A stretch of 64,000 bases of DNA, taken from NCBI GenBank assembly GCA_025361565.1, contig JANYKN010000183.1, forward strand, positions 62,001-126,000, read 5' to 3'. The stretch comes from Bacteroidota bacterium. GTDB taxonomy: Bacteria; Bacteroidota; Bacteroidia; Bacteroidales; NBLH01. The position numbers and the translations under genes were made by a program. Below the pieces are notes generated by a model. That model did no database searches. It was not told where the DNA came from and saw nothing but the letters and a program-made list of their open reading frames with translations. Each line of letters begins with the position of its first letter. The first letter of the stretch is position 1. This document shows positions 43,893 to 53,340 of the stretch, one piece after another.

Positions 43893-45425
43893 TTAATTTT
43901 TAGTTTGAAAAACCCTTACATAATCCACTTCAAAAATTGCTGGAAAAATACTATCGTCAACTCCAAATTTGCCACCCCAATTACCACCAATTGCCAAATT
44001 AATAATTAGATAAAAAGCCTGGTCTAATGGCCATTCATTTGCTGATAAATGTTCATTGATAATATGATTGTATATTACTCCATCCATTGAAAAATCAATT
44101 TTTTCAGGAGTCCAGTCTATTGAATAATTGTGGAATTCAGAATAAGGGGATGAAATATAAATACTTTTCACTTTTTGAGTACCTTTCGTATGGTTATAAG
44201 TCTCGGTATGAATGGTTCCAAAAATACTATCATTTTGAAAGCCTACATGTTCCATAATATCGATCTCGCCACATTTTGGCCAGCCAACTTGTTCAATATT
44301 ATTTCCGAGCATCCATATTGCAGGCCATGTGCCAACTCCTGCAGGCAGTTTTGCACGTACTTCAATCTTACCAAATTTAAAATCAGCTTTATTTTTTGTT
44401 ACTAAACGTGCCGAAGTATATTTTTTGTTTTCTTTTGTTTCTTTTCTGGCAATAATTTTTAATACCCCGTTTTCTACCAGTCCATTCAAAGTATCCTTGT
44501 TTGTATAATATTGCAATTCATTATTACCCCCGCCATCACCACCTACATTATAAGTCCATTTTGTGCTATCAGGCAATCCCTTATAATTGAACTCATCACT
44601 CCAAACCAATTTCATTCCAGATGAAGTTGGTGACATTTTTTTTCTTTCGAACAATAATTCAGGCTCGTTGGTTGTAATAAAATCAAAATTATTGGCAAGT
44701 AACCAGTCCATTTCTGTGGTTTCATTTACTGTCCATGCATTTAAAAAAATGTTGTTCTTTTTTGCACTTTCAATCCAATCGGGATGCGCTTGAAACACAG
44801 AAAAATGATAATCAGCACCACTTATGCCCTCAGTTTTTAATTGTTCAGGAGATTTGTCACCTTCTAAATATTGGGTTGTTGATTTTGGATTTATCTCTAT
44901 TATTTTCAATAGAATATCGTAGTCGAAGCTGATATACGCAATTAAAGGTTCTGCTTTTAGCTGATGCACCAATTTTACTATTTTTGTTGCAATTTCTTTT
45001 CCACGTTCTTTGCTTATTTCTGATGGTTTAATTTCGCAAACCAATCTTGTGGAAGTATTATTTTCAATTCCGGCTTTAATATATTCTCTTAAAGTCGGCA
45101 ACTTCTCTCCATTTGAAAGCTTGAAAGTGACTAAATCAGCATAATTTGTTTTCTCTATTAACAAATTATTGTAAAACGGATCGTGATTGATAATAAGCGA
45201 ATCATCTGCTGTCATTCTTACATCAAATTCTGAACCTGCACATTGCAATTCTATGGCATGTTTAAGAGAAGCAATGGAGTTTTCGGGAAGCATATTTTTT
45301 TTCCAGGCACCACGATGGCAAACGACATTGTTATTTGCAAATACAATTTTATTTTTTTCAAGATTTTTTGAAGCATTACATGCCAAAATACATGCTATAA
45401 CCAATAATAAGTAAACTAAACGCAT
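43893..45425 (-). CDS. Fusion lipoprotein: glycerophosphodiester phosphodiesterase plus GH16 beta-glucanase
   Basis: The 510-residue protein has a lipoprotein signal (Cys about 16 in ACILACNAS). Residues 35-262 are a GDPD domain with all catalytic pieces: HRG (38), PENS (48), SEFDV, NHDP (80) and CEIKPS. Residues 268-510 are a GH16 domain starting KLVWSDEFNYKGLPD; the nucleophile and acid/base lie in GEIDIMEHVG (about 387), the laminarinase form with the extra Met. GH16 cuts beta-1,3 or beta-1,3/1,4-glucan; GDPD cuts glycerophosphodiesters. The two domains on one chain suggest a glucan carrying phosphoglycerol groups; this is an inference. It is probably on the cell surface or facing the periplasm. 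Confidence 0.9.
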   Translation of the reverse strand: MRLVYLLLVIACILACNASKNLEKNKIVFANNNVVCHRGAWKKNMLPENSIASLKHAIELQCAGSEFDVRMTADDSLIINHDPFYNNLLIEKTNYADLVTFKLSNGEKLPTLREYIKAGIENNTSTRLVCEIKPSEISKERGKEIATKIVKLVHQLKAEPLIAYISFDYDILLKIIEINPKSTTQYLEGDKSPEQLKTEGISGADYHFSVFQAHPDWIESAKKNNIFLNAWTVNETTEMDWLLANNFDFITTNEPELLFERKKMSPTSSGMKLVWSDEFNYKGLPDSTKWTYNVGGDGGGNNELQYYTNKDTLNGLVENGVLKIIARKETKENKKYTSARLVTKNKADFKFGKIEVRAKLPAGVGTWPAIWMLGNNIEQVGWPKCGEIDIMEHVGFQNDSIFGTIHTETYNHTKGTQKVKSIYISSPYSEFHNYSIDWTPEKIDFSMDGVIYNHIINEHLSANEWPLDQAFYLIINLAIGGNWGGKFGVDDSIFPAIFEVDYVRVFQTKN

Positions 45426-45533
45426 AACCTATCAATTAGATAAAAGTTTAATGTAAATCATAAATTTAAAACAAGATTAATTGAATTTTATTGATTAAAA
45501 ATATAAAATTAATTGAATTATCCTGCATTTCGA

Positions 45534-45854
45534 TTATTTATAAATCTTCTTTTTCTCTTGCATTATCAAATGGTATAGCAGATTTGGAATAAATATCAAC
45601 CACCAACCAAATAGCAATGCAATTACTATATGTCCTACCAACGTGACTTTTGTTCTTTTAAGTAAAAAATATTCCGGAGTTTCATCTTTTAGCGTCCAGT
45701 TTTTTTCCATATAAAACCAAACAATCCTAAGAGCATCAACTCTTGATTGATTATGATGCAATTCAGGTTTCAAAATATCAAAAGCATGATTTTTAGTGAT
45801 AATTCTATTACTACTTATCTGATTTAAAACTAATTGTCCTGTATTTTCCATCAT
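45534..45854 (-). CDS. Small membrane protein of unknown function
   Basis: The 106-residue product has a charged N-terminal part of about 70 residues and one or two hydrophobic segments (VTLVGHIVIALLFGWWLIFI at about 70-89, NLLYHLIM). I do not recognise the family. It lies between the GDPD-GH16 and metallophosphatase genes on the PUL strand, but it has no carbohydrate-related domain. Confidence 0.55.
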   Translation of the reverse strand: MMENTGQLVLNQISSNRIITKNHAFDILKPELHHNQSRVDALRIVWFYMEKNWTLKDETPEYFLLKRTKVTLVGHIVIALLFGWWLIFIPNLLYHLIMQEKKKIYK

Positions 45855-45940
45855 AAAAAATTAGAAGCATTCAAAATATCAAATACTTTGAATATTAATA
45901 TGGCAGTTGTTATGAATTGTAAATAAAATTGTAATCCATC

Positions 45941-48463
45941 TTACCTAATTATTACCATTTTTTTCGAAATCGAAAATTTGTTTGTAATCATCTCATAGAA
46001 ATATATACCACTTGCTAAATTTGCTGCATTATATTCAAAATTGTATTCACCTTTTAATTTTACGCCTTCATTAATTTCATCGACAAACTTGCTATTTTTA
46101 TCATAAATACGGAAAATAACTTTACTTTTTTCAGGAATATAGAAATTGATATTTGTGCTATTGCTAAAAGGGTTTGGAAAGTTTTGATAAAGGAAATTAT
46201 CATTCGAAAATTCTTTTAATGAAAAAATACCAGTTATACCATCAGTATTAAATAATATCGAATCTGACCAATTGCTCCATTTTAAATTTTGATCTCTATA
46301 TCGTACTTTAAATAAATAAGTTTTACCTTTAATTATGGAAGATAAACTCACTTTTGATTGGTAAAGATTAATATTCAAATTCTTATCAACTGGTTTATAA
46401 TAAGAGTCTACACCATATATATTTTTCCAATGAACGAGTGAATCCACTAATATTTTAGAATTATCGGAGCTATCGATCACTTGAAACTGAACAGTCATAA
46501 TAGAATCTACTCCTGAAAATTTGGATGTATTAAATTGGATATAAGAACTTGAAATTTCTGCATTTTCAACTGACGGAGTATTTGGACGTGATTGATTTTT
46601 ATTTTTATACCAAAAATCCAAACGTTCAGAATTTCTTGGATCATTTGTGCTTCCTAAACTATACATTGAATTCTGATATGAATGATTTGCAATATCAATT
46701 TCCAATATTTGAAAAAAATGATGGCTATAACTAATTTGTATATCATTGTAATCATGGTTGTCGGAAGAATTCCATGGATCCAAAGCTCCGCCACCACCGC
46801 CACCACAAATAATCCTAAAGTCGCCATCAGCTTTGCCTGATTGAATGGTACCTCTTTCAAATGCATGTGTATGTCCGTAATGCAATTGCTGAACTTTTGT
46901 GTATTTTTTTAAAATAGGGATAAGCGTATTCTTTACAAAACCTGTATTTGCATCTGAAATGTTCCAAAGTTCTGAAAATGGAAGATGATGGATAAAGAGG
47001 AACACAAAATCTATACTCGGATCATTTTCTGCTGCATTCAATCTGGCATCTAGCCAGTTAGCTTCGGTAACACCATATTGGCTTATAATATTGGAATTCA
47101 GTCCAATAAACAAGCTATTTCCAACTTTTAAATTCCATATTTTTTCGTTTAACCCTGGTTCGTTGGGATAAGCAGATTGATTGTCAAGTTTTAAATATTG
47201 ATAAAAAAAGGGACTTTCGCCTTCGTGATTTCCGGCAACAACCATTGTTGGAAGATTAGCGGAAAGAACAGATAATGGGCGGAAGTATTGTGTGGTATAT
47301 TGTTCAGGTACATTGCCACTAACAGTAATATCGCCAGAATGAAGGATCCCATTTACATGATTTTCGATATCCGGGCCGTACAACTCGGTAATCTTAGCTT
47401 TGGCTGCACGTAGCACTTTTCCGACATCTGTACTATCCGGACAATGAGTATCACTAAGGATTACAAATCTGATTTTTCCGGTATAAGTTGCATCGGGCAG
47501 GGTTTTAAAGGAATATTTTTGTGACTTTTCATTACCACTTATCACTCTATAATAATATCTCGTATTTGGCTGTAAACCAATCAGTTTAACCGTATGCCAA
47601 CGATATGGTTCACTAACCAGTTCACTTGTGCCTTGAGCTGAAAGGTTTAACGATATTGGATCTAAGCCGTACTCAACCATTGTACCAATCTGTGACGTAT
47701 CATGCCAGCAAACATTCATGGTGGTTTGTCCCGGCCCTTGCAGATATGGAATTCTTGTCATAAAATATGGACCAACAAAATGCCCAAACCCGCCCAATTC
47801 ATTGGCCTGAGTTGCATCTAATGCCTGATTCCATATTGAAAGTTCAGAACAATAAATGCTGGCATCTTCACCATTGTCATCGGCAAAAATCAATAATAAA
47901 TCTGACAAGGAAAATCGACCATCAACAGCTTGCGTAGTTCCCGTATAAAGTAATTTCCCATCAAGGTAGCAAGTAAAACTACTTCCATTCTTAACTGAAA
48001 CAAGTAAGCGATACCATTCATTTGGGATAACGGAATAACCACTATACCCAACAACACCGACTCCAATATTTCCGCTTGTATTTACAAAAAAATCAGCATC
48101 ATCGCTATTTGTAGGCGATGATTGGAAAAAGCTATGCCAAACACCATTTCCCGCTATTTTAAAATCATATTGTATTGTGTACTCATTCACCTTAGTACCG
48201 CCGCCATTCGGAGAAATTAAATGGTTCATTTTATAATAACTACCAATGCCTATAAGTGTTGAACCATTTCCTACTACAGGCCCACTGGCAGCTGATTGTG
48301 AGCCTACAAGTGTGAGATCCTGTCCATAACCATTTTCGGCAATAGTCAGGTTTGAAGGATTGTCGAATTTCCACCAACCACTTCGTACAGGAATTGTTGC
48401 CAGGGATAGATTACTTATTAATAGAAAAATGGCGAGAATGAAGGAATATATTTTAGTAAACAT
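45941..48463 (-). CDS. T9SS-secreted LamG-like/purple-acid-phosphatase-type metallophosphatase
   Basis: The 840-residue protein has a signal peptide (about 1-22), a LamG-like concanavalin module (about 25-230; SGWWKFDNPSNL) and a fibronectin-type segment (about 235-325). A calcineurin-like metallophosphatase domain follows, with LSDTH (about 338), GNHEGE (about 410), IHHLP (about 490) and YGHTHAFE (about 530), as in purple acid phosphatases. A linker and a T9SS sorting domain (about 765-840; FPNPFSNSTNINFYI) end the chain. The LamG module is close to those of the next gene upstream. In the PUL it may remove phosphate from the glycan or its fragments. Confidence 0.85.
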   Translation of the reverse strand: MFTKIYSFILAIFLLISNLSLATIPVRSGWWKFDNPSNLTIAENGYGQDLTLVGSQSAASGPVVGNGSTLIGIGSYYKMNHLISPNGGGTKVNEYTIQYDFKIAGNGVWHSFFQSSPTNSDDADFFVNTSGNIGVGVVGYSGYSVIPNEWYRLLVSVKNGSSFTCYLDGKLLYTGTTQAVDGRFSLSDLLLIFADDNGEDASIYCSELSIWNQALDATQANELGGFGHFVGPYFMTRIPYLQGPGQTTMNVCWHDTSQIGTMVEYGLDPISLNLSAQGTSELVSEPYRWHTVKLIGLQPNTRYYYRVISGNEKSQKYSFKTLPDATYTGKIRFVILSDTHCPDSTDVGKVLRAAKAKITELYGPDIENHVNGILHSGDITVSGNVPEQYTTQYFRPLSVLSANLPTMVVAGNHEGESPFFYQYLKLDNQSAYPNEPGLNEKIWNLKVGNSLFIGLNSNIISQYGVTEANWLDARLNAAENDPSIDFVFLFIHHLPFSELWNISDANTGFVKNTLIPILKKYTKVQQLHYGHTHAFERGTIQSGKADGDFRIICGGGGGGALDPWNSSDNHDYNDIQISYSHHFFQILEIDIANHSYQNSMYSLGSTNDPRNSERLDFWYKNKNQSRPNTPSVENAEISSSYIQFNTSKFSGVDSIMTVQFQVIDSSDNSKILVDSLVHWKNIYGVDSYYKPVDKNLNINLYQSKVSLSSIIKGKTYLFKVRYRDQNLKWSNWSDSILFNTDGITGIFSLKEFSNDNFLYQNFPNPFSNSTNINFYIPEKSKVIFRIYDKNSKFVDEINEGVKLKGEYNFEYNAANLASGIYFYEMITNKFSISKKMVIIR

Positions 48464-48622
48464 AACGATTTAATTACCTGTGGATGGACTCTTTTGGTGT
48501 AAATAATAAAATTGATTTGTTAAAAGGATTAAGCACCAGAAAAGAATCAATGATAATAATGGATGATTCAAACGAATTTCTGGAAACTATAATTTAGATA
48601 ACAATCGCTATTAAAGATTAAA

Positions 48623-48647
48623 GGGTGCTCCAAAAATGGAAGCACCC
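48623..48647 (-). terminator. Hairpin after the three-LamG gene
   Basis: GGGTGCTCC (48623-48631) and GGAAGCACCC (48638-48647) pair with one bulge around a short A-rich loop. On the minus strand it is followed by TTTAATC. It lies 22 bp past the stop of the gene at 48669 and may partly stop transcription before the metallophosphatase gene. Confidence 0.55.
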
Positions 48648-48668
48648 CTGAAAACAATATACTATTAT

Positions 48669-51458
48669 CTATTTAAAAACCACCATTTTTCTGGTACTTA
48701 CAGTTTGATTAGTTGTCATTTGAAGATAATAAACCCCATTGTTCAACTTTTCAGATTGCAGCTCTAATTGATAATTTCCTGCTGCTTTAATTCCTTGATT
48801 GATAACCTCAACTTCTTTTCCAGTCAAATCTAAAATACGGAAAGTTACATTTCCGGTTTCTTTTATCTGATAAGGAAAAGTGGTTTGTGTAGAAAATGGG
48901 TTTGGAAAATTTTGACCCAAATCCGAGTTTCTGGTAATCTGCAAATTACGAATACCAGTAGTTGAATTAGTTGCTTTGCCTAATTCAAGGGCTTCAGCTG
49001 CTGTTAATGCTACATCCCAGATACCAGCTTCAGAACAATCAATGAGGCCGTCATCACCATCATTATCCTGAAATAACATAAGTATTGGACCAAGGCCATA
49101 CCTTCCATCAATAGGTTGAGCTGCAGCGTCTAACCACAATACACCATCAACATATATTTTGAAGAAACCGCCATCTCCATTTTTTACCGATACAATCATC
49201 CTGTACCATGTATTTGCACTGATTGTATTTGGAGTATATAAAGTTGACCCACAACCGATAGCATTAGGAACCCTGCTGATATCAGGAGCTGCAGTGGCTG
49301 CAACAAATAAATCTGCATCACCGGAAGCATCTCCCGTTTGGAAAAAAGCATACCATGTGTCAAGCTGTGCTACTGAAAAATCGATTTGTACCGACCATTC
49401 ATTTACCAGTGCACCTCCACCATTTGCAGGGATACCATGAGTCATATTTAAAAAACTTCCCAATGGAACCTCAGTTGCTAAATTTGCACCCAAAGGACCG
49501 GCAACAGAGGTCTGGGTTCCATCCAATGTAAGCGGAGAACCAATTTCAGGTTTTAACAAATCTGCAGGATCATCAAATTTCCACCAGCCTTTTCTTTCAC
49601 GAACATTACTTTGGTTCGAAATTGTAATATCCTTTGAACCAAACACATTACTCCCATCATTTGCTGTCGCTTTTACAGTCACAGTACCATCAGTTACTGC
49701 AGTAAGTAAGCCGTCTGCACTGATAGTTGCTTTACTGTTAGAAACAGACCATGTATAAGTTAAATCGGTGGCATCAACAGGAAGAACAGCTGCACTCATT
49801 TGGAGTGTTCCTCCTTTTGTGTTAATAACTGTTGCATCGCCAGCAGAAGTTACTGTAATTCCAGACACTAGGATTACAGGCTGGTTTGAAATAGTAATAT
49901 CCATGCTACCAACTACATTTCCTCCATCGGTTGAAGTTGCATTTACGGTAACTGTGCCATTTTTTATGGCAGTAAGAAGACCATTTGCATCAATTGTAGC
50001 TTTATCAGTAGCATTTGCAAGAGACCATACTACATCAGGTTTCGTAGCATTTGCAGGAAGAACAGCTGCACTCATTTGAAGTGTTCCACCTTGTGTATCG
50101 ATAGAAGTTGCATTGCCGGCGGATGTTACAGTAATTTGAGAAACTAAAATGTTGTTTGCAGCTTTTCCTAATTCGGAAGCTTGAAAAGCAGACAAAGCAA
50201 CATCCCAAATTGCCAATTCAGAGCAATTAATATCAGCATCATCACCATCGTCATCTGCAAATATTAAAAGCACACTTTGGAGAGCCCATCTCCCATCCAC
50301 AGTTTGAAGTGTGTTCTCCAACCAAAGTTCTCCATCGATATAAACTCTGAAAAATTGTCCATTTTTGACCGAAATGATCATTCGGTACCATCTATCCGCA
50401 GAAATTGTGTTGGTTGAATATCCTGTTGTAGAAGTACCAATTTTATTGCTTGTATTTGTAAACAAGTCAGCATCTCCAACAGAACCTCCACCAGTATTTG
50501 TGGGTTCAGTTTGAATAAACGAATGCCATACCCCTATTGCCGGAACTGAAAAGTCAATTTGTACTGAGTACTCATTTACCATTGTACCTCCACCGTTTGC
50601 AGCAATTCCATGAGCCATGCTCAAATAACTTCCCTTAGGAACCTGTGTAGCTAAATTTCCATCAGCTGGCCCTGGAACAGAAGTTTGTGAACCGGACAGT
50701 ACCAGAGGAGTGCCTATTTCAGCTTTCAACATATCAGCTGCATCGTCAAATTTCCACCAACCCAATCTTACAGGAACTGGAGTAGCATTGCCTAATTCCA
50801 GTGCTTGTGCATCAGTTAGTGCTACATCCCATAATCCCAGTTCAGAGCAATTTATAGTTCCATCATCACCATCATTATCTGCAAACATTAAAAGTGCGTT
50901 ATCAAGTGCCCATCTATCATCAATGGCTTGAGCCGGAGCATCTAGCCACAATACGCCATCAATATATATTTTAAAGAATCCTCCAGTTCCATTTTTAACT
51001 GAAACAACCATCCGATACCATGTATCCTGCGAAATGGTATTGACAGAATACCCTGGCCCTCCCACTCCAATAATATTGGCTGGTTTTATAAACAATTCTG
51101 CATCACTAGCATTTGCAAGATCTGTTTGGAAAAAAGAATGCCACTCGGCAACTGGAACTGAAAAATCGATTTGCAGCGAATATTCATTCACTTTTGTACC
51201 GCCAAGGCTGGGAGCCAATCCGTGATTCATTGTTAAATAACTTCCTAATGGAACCTGGGTTGCCAGGTTACCTACTTGAGGACCTGGTACAGATGTTTGA
51301 CTTCCTGTCAATACAAGTGGAACACCCAGTTCTGCCTTATCCAAATTTGCAGGATCATCAAATTTCCACCAACCCTTTCGTATAGGGACTTGGGCGCTTG
51401 CTGCAAAACTCGCAAACCAAGCAAAAATTACAATTGACAATAGTAGTTTTGTTTTCAT
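48669..51458 (-). CDS. T9SS-secreted protein with three LamG-like modules and two Ig-like domains
   Basis: The 929-residue protein has a signal peptide (about 1-22), LamG-like modules at about 24-228, 230-433 and 615-830, two BIG2-type Ig-like domains at about 436-525 and 528-612 and a T9SS sorting domain (about 845-929; NFPNPFSTQTTFPYQI). The modules share a WWKFDD start and an end at W-DVALT-EALELG. No catalytic domain is present. It directly follows SusD, the usual place of a surface glycan-binding protein, but it would reach the surface by T9SS rather than as a lipoprotein. The LamG modules may bind the glycan. The adjacent Ig domains are near-repeats of each other. Confidence 0.82.
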   Translation of the reverse strand: MKTKLLLSIVIFAWFASFAASAQVPIRKGWWKFDDPANLDKAELGVPLVLTGSQTSVPGPQVGNLATQVPLGSYLTMNHGLAPSLGGTKVNEYSLQIDFSVPVAEWHSFFQTDLANASDAELFIKPANIIGVGGPGYSVNTISQDTWYRMVVSVKNGTGGFFKIYIDGVLWLDAPAQAIDDRWALDNALLMFADNDGDDGTINCSELGLWDVALTDAQALELGNATPVPVRLGWWKFDDAADMLKAEIGTPLVLSGSQTSVPGPADGNLATQVPKGSYLSMAHGIAANGGGTMVNEYSVQIDFSVPAIGVWHSFIQTEPTNTGGGSVGDADLFTNTSNKIGTSTTGYSTNTISADRWYRMIISVKNGQFFRVYIDGELWLENTLQTVDGRWALQSVLLIFADDDGDDADINCSELAIWDVALSAFQASELGKAANNILVSQITVTSAGNATSIDTQGGTLQMSAAVLPANATKPDVVWSLANATDKATIDANGLLTAIKNGTVTVNATSTDGGNVVGSMDITISNQPVILVSGITVTSAGDATVINTKGGTLQMSAAVLPVDATDLTYTWSVSNSKATISADGLLTAVTDGTVTVKATANDGSNVFGSKDITISNQSNVRERKGWWKFDDPADLLKPEIGSPLTLDGTQTSVAGPLGANLATEVPLGSFLNMTHGIPANGGGALVNEWSVQIDFSVAQLDTWYAFFQTGDASGDADLFVAATAAPDISRVPNAIGCGSTLYTPNTISANTWYRMIVSVKNGDGGFFKIYVDGVLWLDAAAQPIDGRYGLGPILMLFQDNDGDDGLIDCSEAGIWDVALTAAEALELGKATNSTTGIRNLQITRNSDLGQNFPNPFSTQTTFPYQIKETGNVTFRILDLTGKEVEVINQGIKAAGNYQLELQSEKLNNGVYYLQMTTNQTVSTRKMVVFK

Positions 51459-51618
51459 AACACATTTTTTTGTTTAACAATTGATTATTAATAAACACTG
51501 GCACAACACTATTCTATAGTTCTTGAAATAATATTTTAGATTTAACTTTTATGATATGGTTAAGTAACAGACCAGACAATTTTGTCGGAATACAGATAAT
51601 CGTTAGCAAATCATTTTA

Positions 51619-51660
51619 AAATATGATCATTCCTACATTCGTGTATGGATGACCATATTT
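51619..51660 (-). promoter_or_regulatory. Strong hairpin between susD and the LamG gene
   Basis: A 19-bp stem with 17 pairs has a four-base loop (TTCG on the plus strand, CGAA on the RNA). It lies 59 bp past the susD stop. No T-run follows on the minus strand, so it is more likely an mRNA 3'-end-stabilising or processing element than a full terminator. It could set a higher level of SusCD than of downstream genes. Confidence 0.55.
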
Positions 51661-51718
51661 CGATATAGCCAAAATGTTTTTCCTGTACTAGTCTAGATAA
51701 AAGATGAACGTTTTGTCA

Positions 51719-53245
51719 CTATTTTAGCAACCACATAACTTTGTTTATTTCATCGTAACCATCATATTGACGATTTAATGCTTCGATAAGATTTTCACGA
51801 TTGTAACTGGTTTCTGAACCAGGATACAAGCTGCGTAAGGGAATTGCACTTGTATTGTTTTCGTTCAAGCTAGTTGCAGGATTGATGGGGAAAACCGGAT
51901 AATTATTCCTTCTATACTCAAAATAGCTGTATTCAGCATCCTGCATAAATCTGAGTATATAGCTTTGCATCCAGATTTGTTTCAATTGTTCATCTGTGGT
52001 TGCTTTGAACGCAGCTTCATTAGTAAAATATCCATCGATGTATGTTTGATCTATCGGTACAGTATGTGCATAGCTGGCTTTGTTTTTTGTCATTTTATCA
52101 GCAAGAGCAGCTTTTACACCTTCTTCGTAATAGGATTGAGCTGTTCCGGCAGTAATCCATCCCCTTACTCTAGCTTCCGCAAGAATTAATTCTTGTTCGG
52201 CATATGTCATCATCATTCGAGGCTCGCAGGCATCCTCCAATTGGTACTGTTTGTTAAGGATTGATATTTTATTAGCATTGTAGTCATTATTCATTGCTCC
52301 ATAATCCATCGACACATCAACGCCTAAATAAGCTGCTGTATCTGACTGCAATTTTCCTGCAGATATCTGTGCACCGGCTGGTTCGCAATAATAAAACAAC
52401 CGCCTGTCGTTTAAGATTTTCAAATTATCTAAAAGTAACGAACTGATAACAACTTTAGGAGCAAACATAACACTTGCACTTAAAGGATACTTGTTTTGGG
52501 TAGAATAAGCAAGCCCCCAATAACCCGTTGCAATATCCATTAAATTGCCAGCTGCTACAATTTCAGCAAAGCGGGTTGTAACACTTAATGATGCCACGCT
52601 CTCTTTTTTACTTAAACTCATCAGCACTCTTAAAGCAAAAGCATTGGCTGCCTTTCTCCACTTTGCAGGATCGCCATTATAAGGCGTTGGATCACCTGTA
52701 AACGTAACACCATTTGCAAAATATTGGTCTGCTGCCTTGAGTTCATCCAAAATACTTATTAATATCGCTTCCTGGGTATCGTATTTCGGTTTGAAGAGTG
52801 CATCAGTGCCCTTGCCAGCTTCACTATACGGAATATCTCCCATCCACATAGTCATTCTGTAAAAGGTATATGCTTTAGCAAAACTGGCTACACCTTTATA
52901 TGAATCTTCCATAATACTTCCCTTTGCAGATTCCAACATTGCGTCAATGTTAGGTAATATGGTCATAGATCCAAAACTACCGCTTCCTATGCTGTTATAC
53001 TGTGAACCATTTTTTGATAAAAGGGTAAACCCAACATATTTGGGCAAAGCATTTTGAGAAATAAAACCCATAGCATCTCCACCAAAATCGAGCATACTCA
53101 ATACAATATTTGTGCATTCCATTGATGGGCTAACTTGGGTAGCAGCATCCGGGTTAGTGTTAATTTCATCAAATTTGTTGCAACTAACAAGCAAAAATAA
53201 GATGAGGGCACTTAATAATCCTATATATTTATTTTTGTTTTTCAT
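51719..53245 (-). CDS. susD: SusD/RagB-family nutrient-binding outer-membrane lipoprotein
   Basis: The 508-residue protein has a lipoprotein signal with Cys22 (LFLLVSCNKFDEINTNPDAA), the usual SusD opening. Helical TPR-like segments follow (SFAKAYTFYRMTMWMGDIPYSEA is the conserved core). SusD proteins cap the SusC barrel at the surface and pass glycan fragments into it. It is coded 95 bp downstream of SusC. The sequence fits the SusD-like_2 (PF12771) group, common in PULs for diverse glycans. Confidence 0.93.
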   Translation of the reverse strand: MKNKNKYIGLLSALILFLLVSCNKFDEINTNPDAATQVSPSMECTNIVLSMLDFGGDAMGFISQNALPKYVGFTLLSKNGSQYNSIGSGSFGSMTILPNIDAMLESAKGSIMEDSYKGVASFAKAYTFYRMTMWMGDIPYSEAGKGTDALFKPKYDTQEAILISILDELKAADQYFANGVTFTGDPTPYNGDPAKWRKAANAFALRVLMSLSKKESVASLSVTTRFAEIVAAGNLMDIATGYWGLAYSTQNKYPLSASVMFAPKVVISSLLLDNLKILNDRRLFYYCEPAGAQISAGKLQSDTAAYLGVDVSMDYGAMNNDYNANKISILNKQYQLEDACEPRMMMTYAEQELILAEARVRGWITAGTAQSYYEEGVKAALADKMTKNKASYAHTVPIDQTYIDGYFTNEAAFKATTDEQLKQIWMQSYILRFMQDAEYSYFEYRRNNYPVFPINPATSLNENNTSAIPLRSLYPGSETSYNRENLIEALNRQYDGYDEINKVMWLLK

Positions 53246-53340
53246 GTGTAGTTTTTTTAAAATAAATTTCAGTTTTAATTACCTTTAACTATTGTTTTAT
53301 AAACGTTTAACAATGTTAAAGTTTTAAATCGCTATCTTAT

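Noticed and set aside
49159-51385. Several open frames on the plus strand opposite the three-LamG gene
   Set aside because: They are antisense to repeated coding modules, recur at the same place in each repeat and show no protein-family features.
48669-51458. Reading the three LamG modules as a mobile or tandem DNA repeat
   Set aside because: The modules differ enough in sequence and length that this is an old protein-domain duplication, not a DNA-level repeat.
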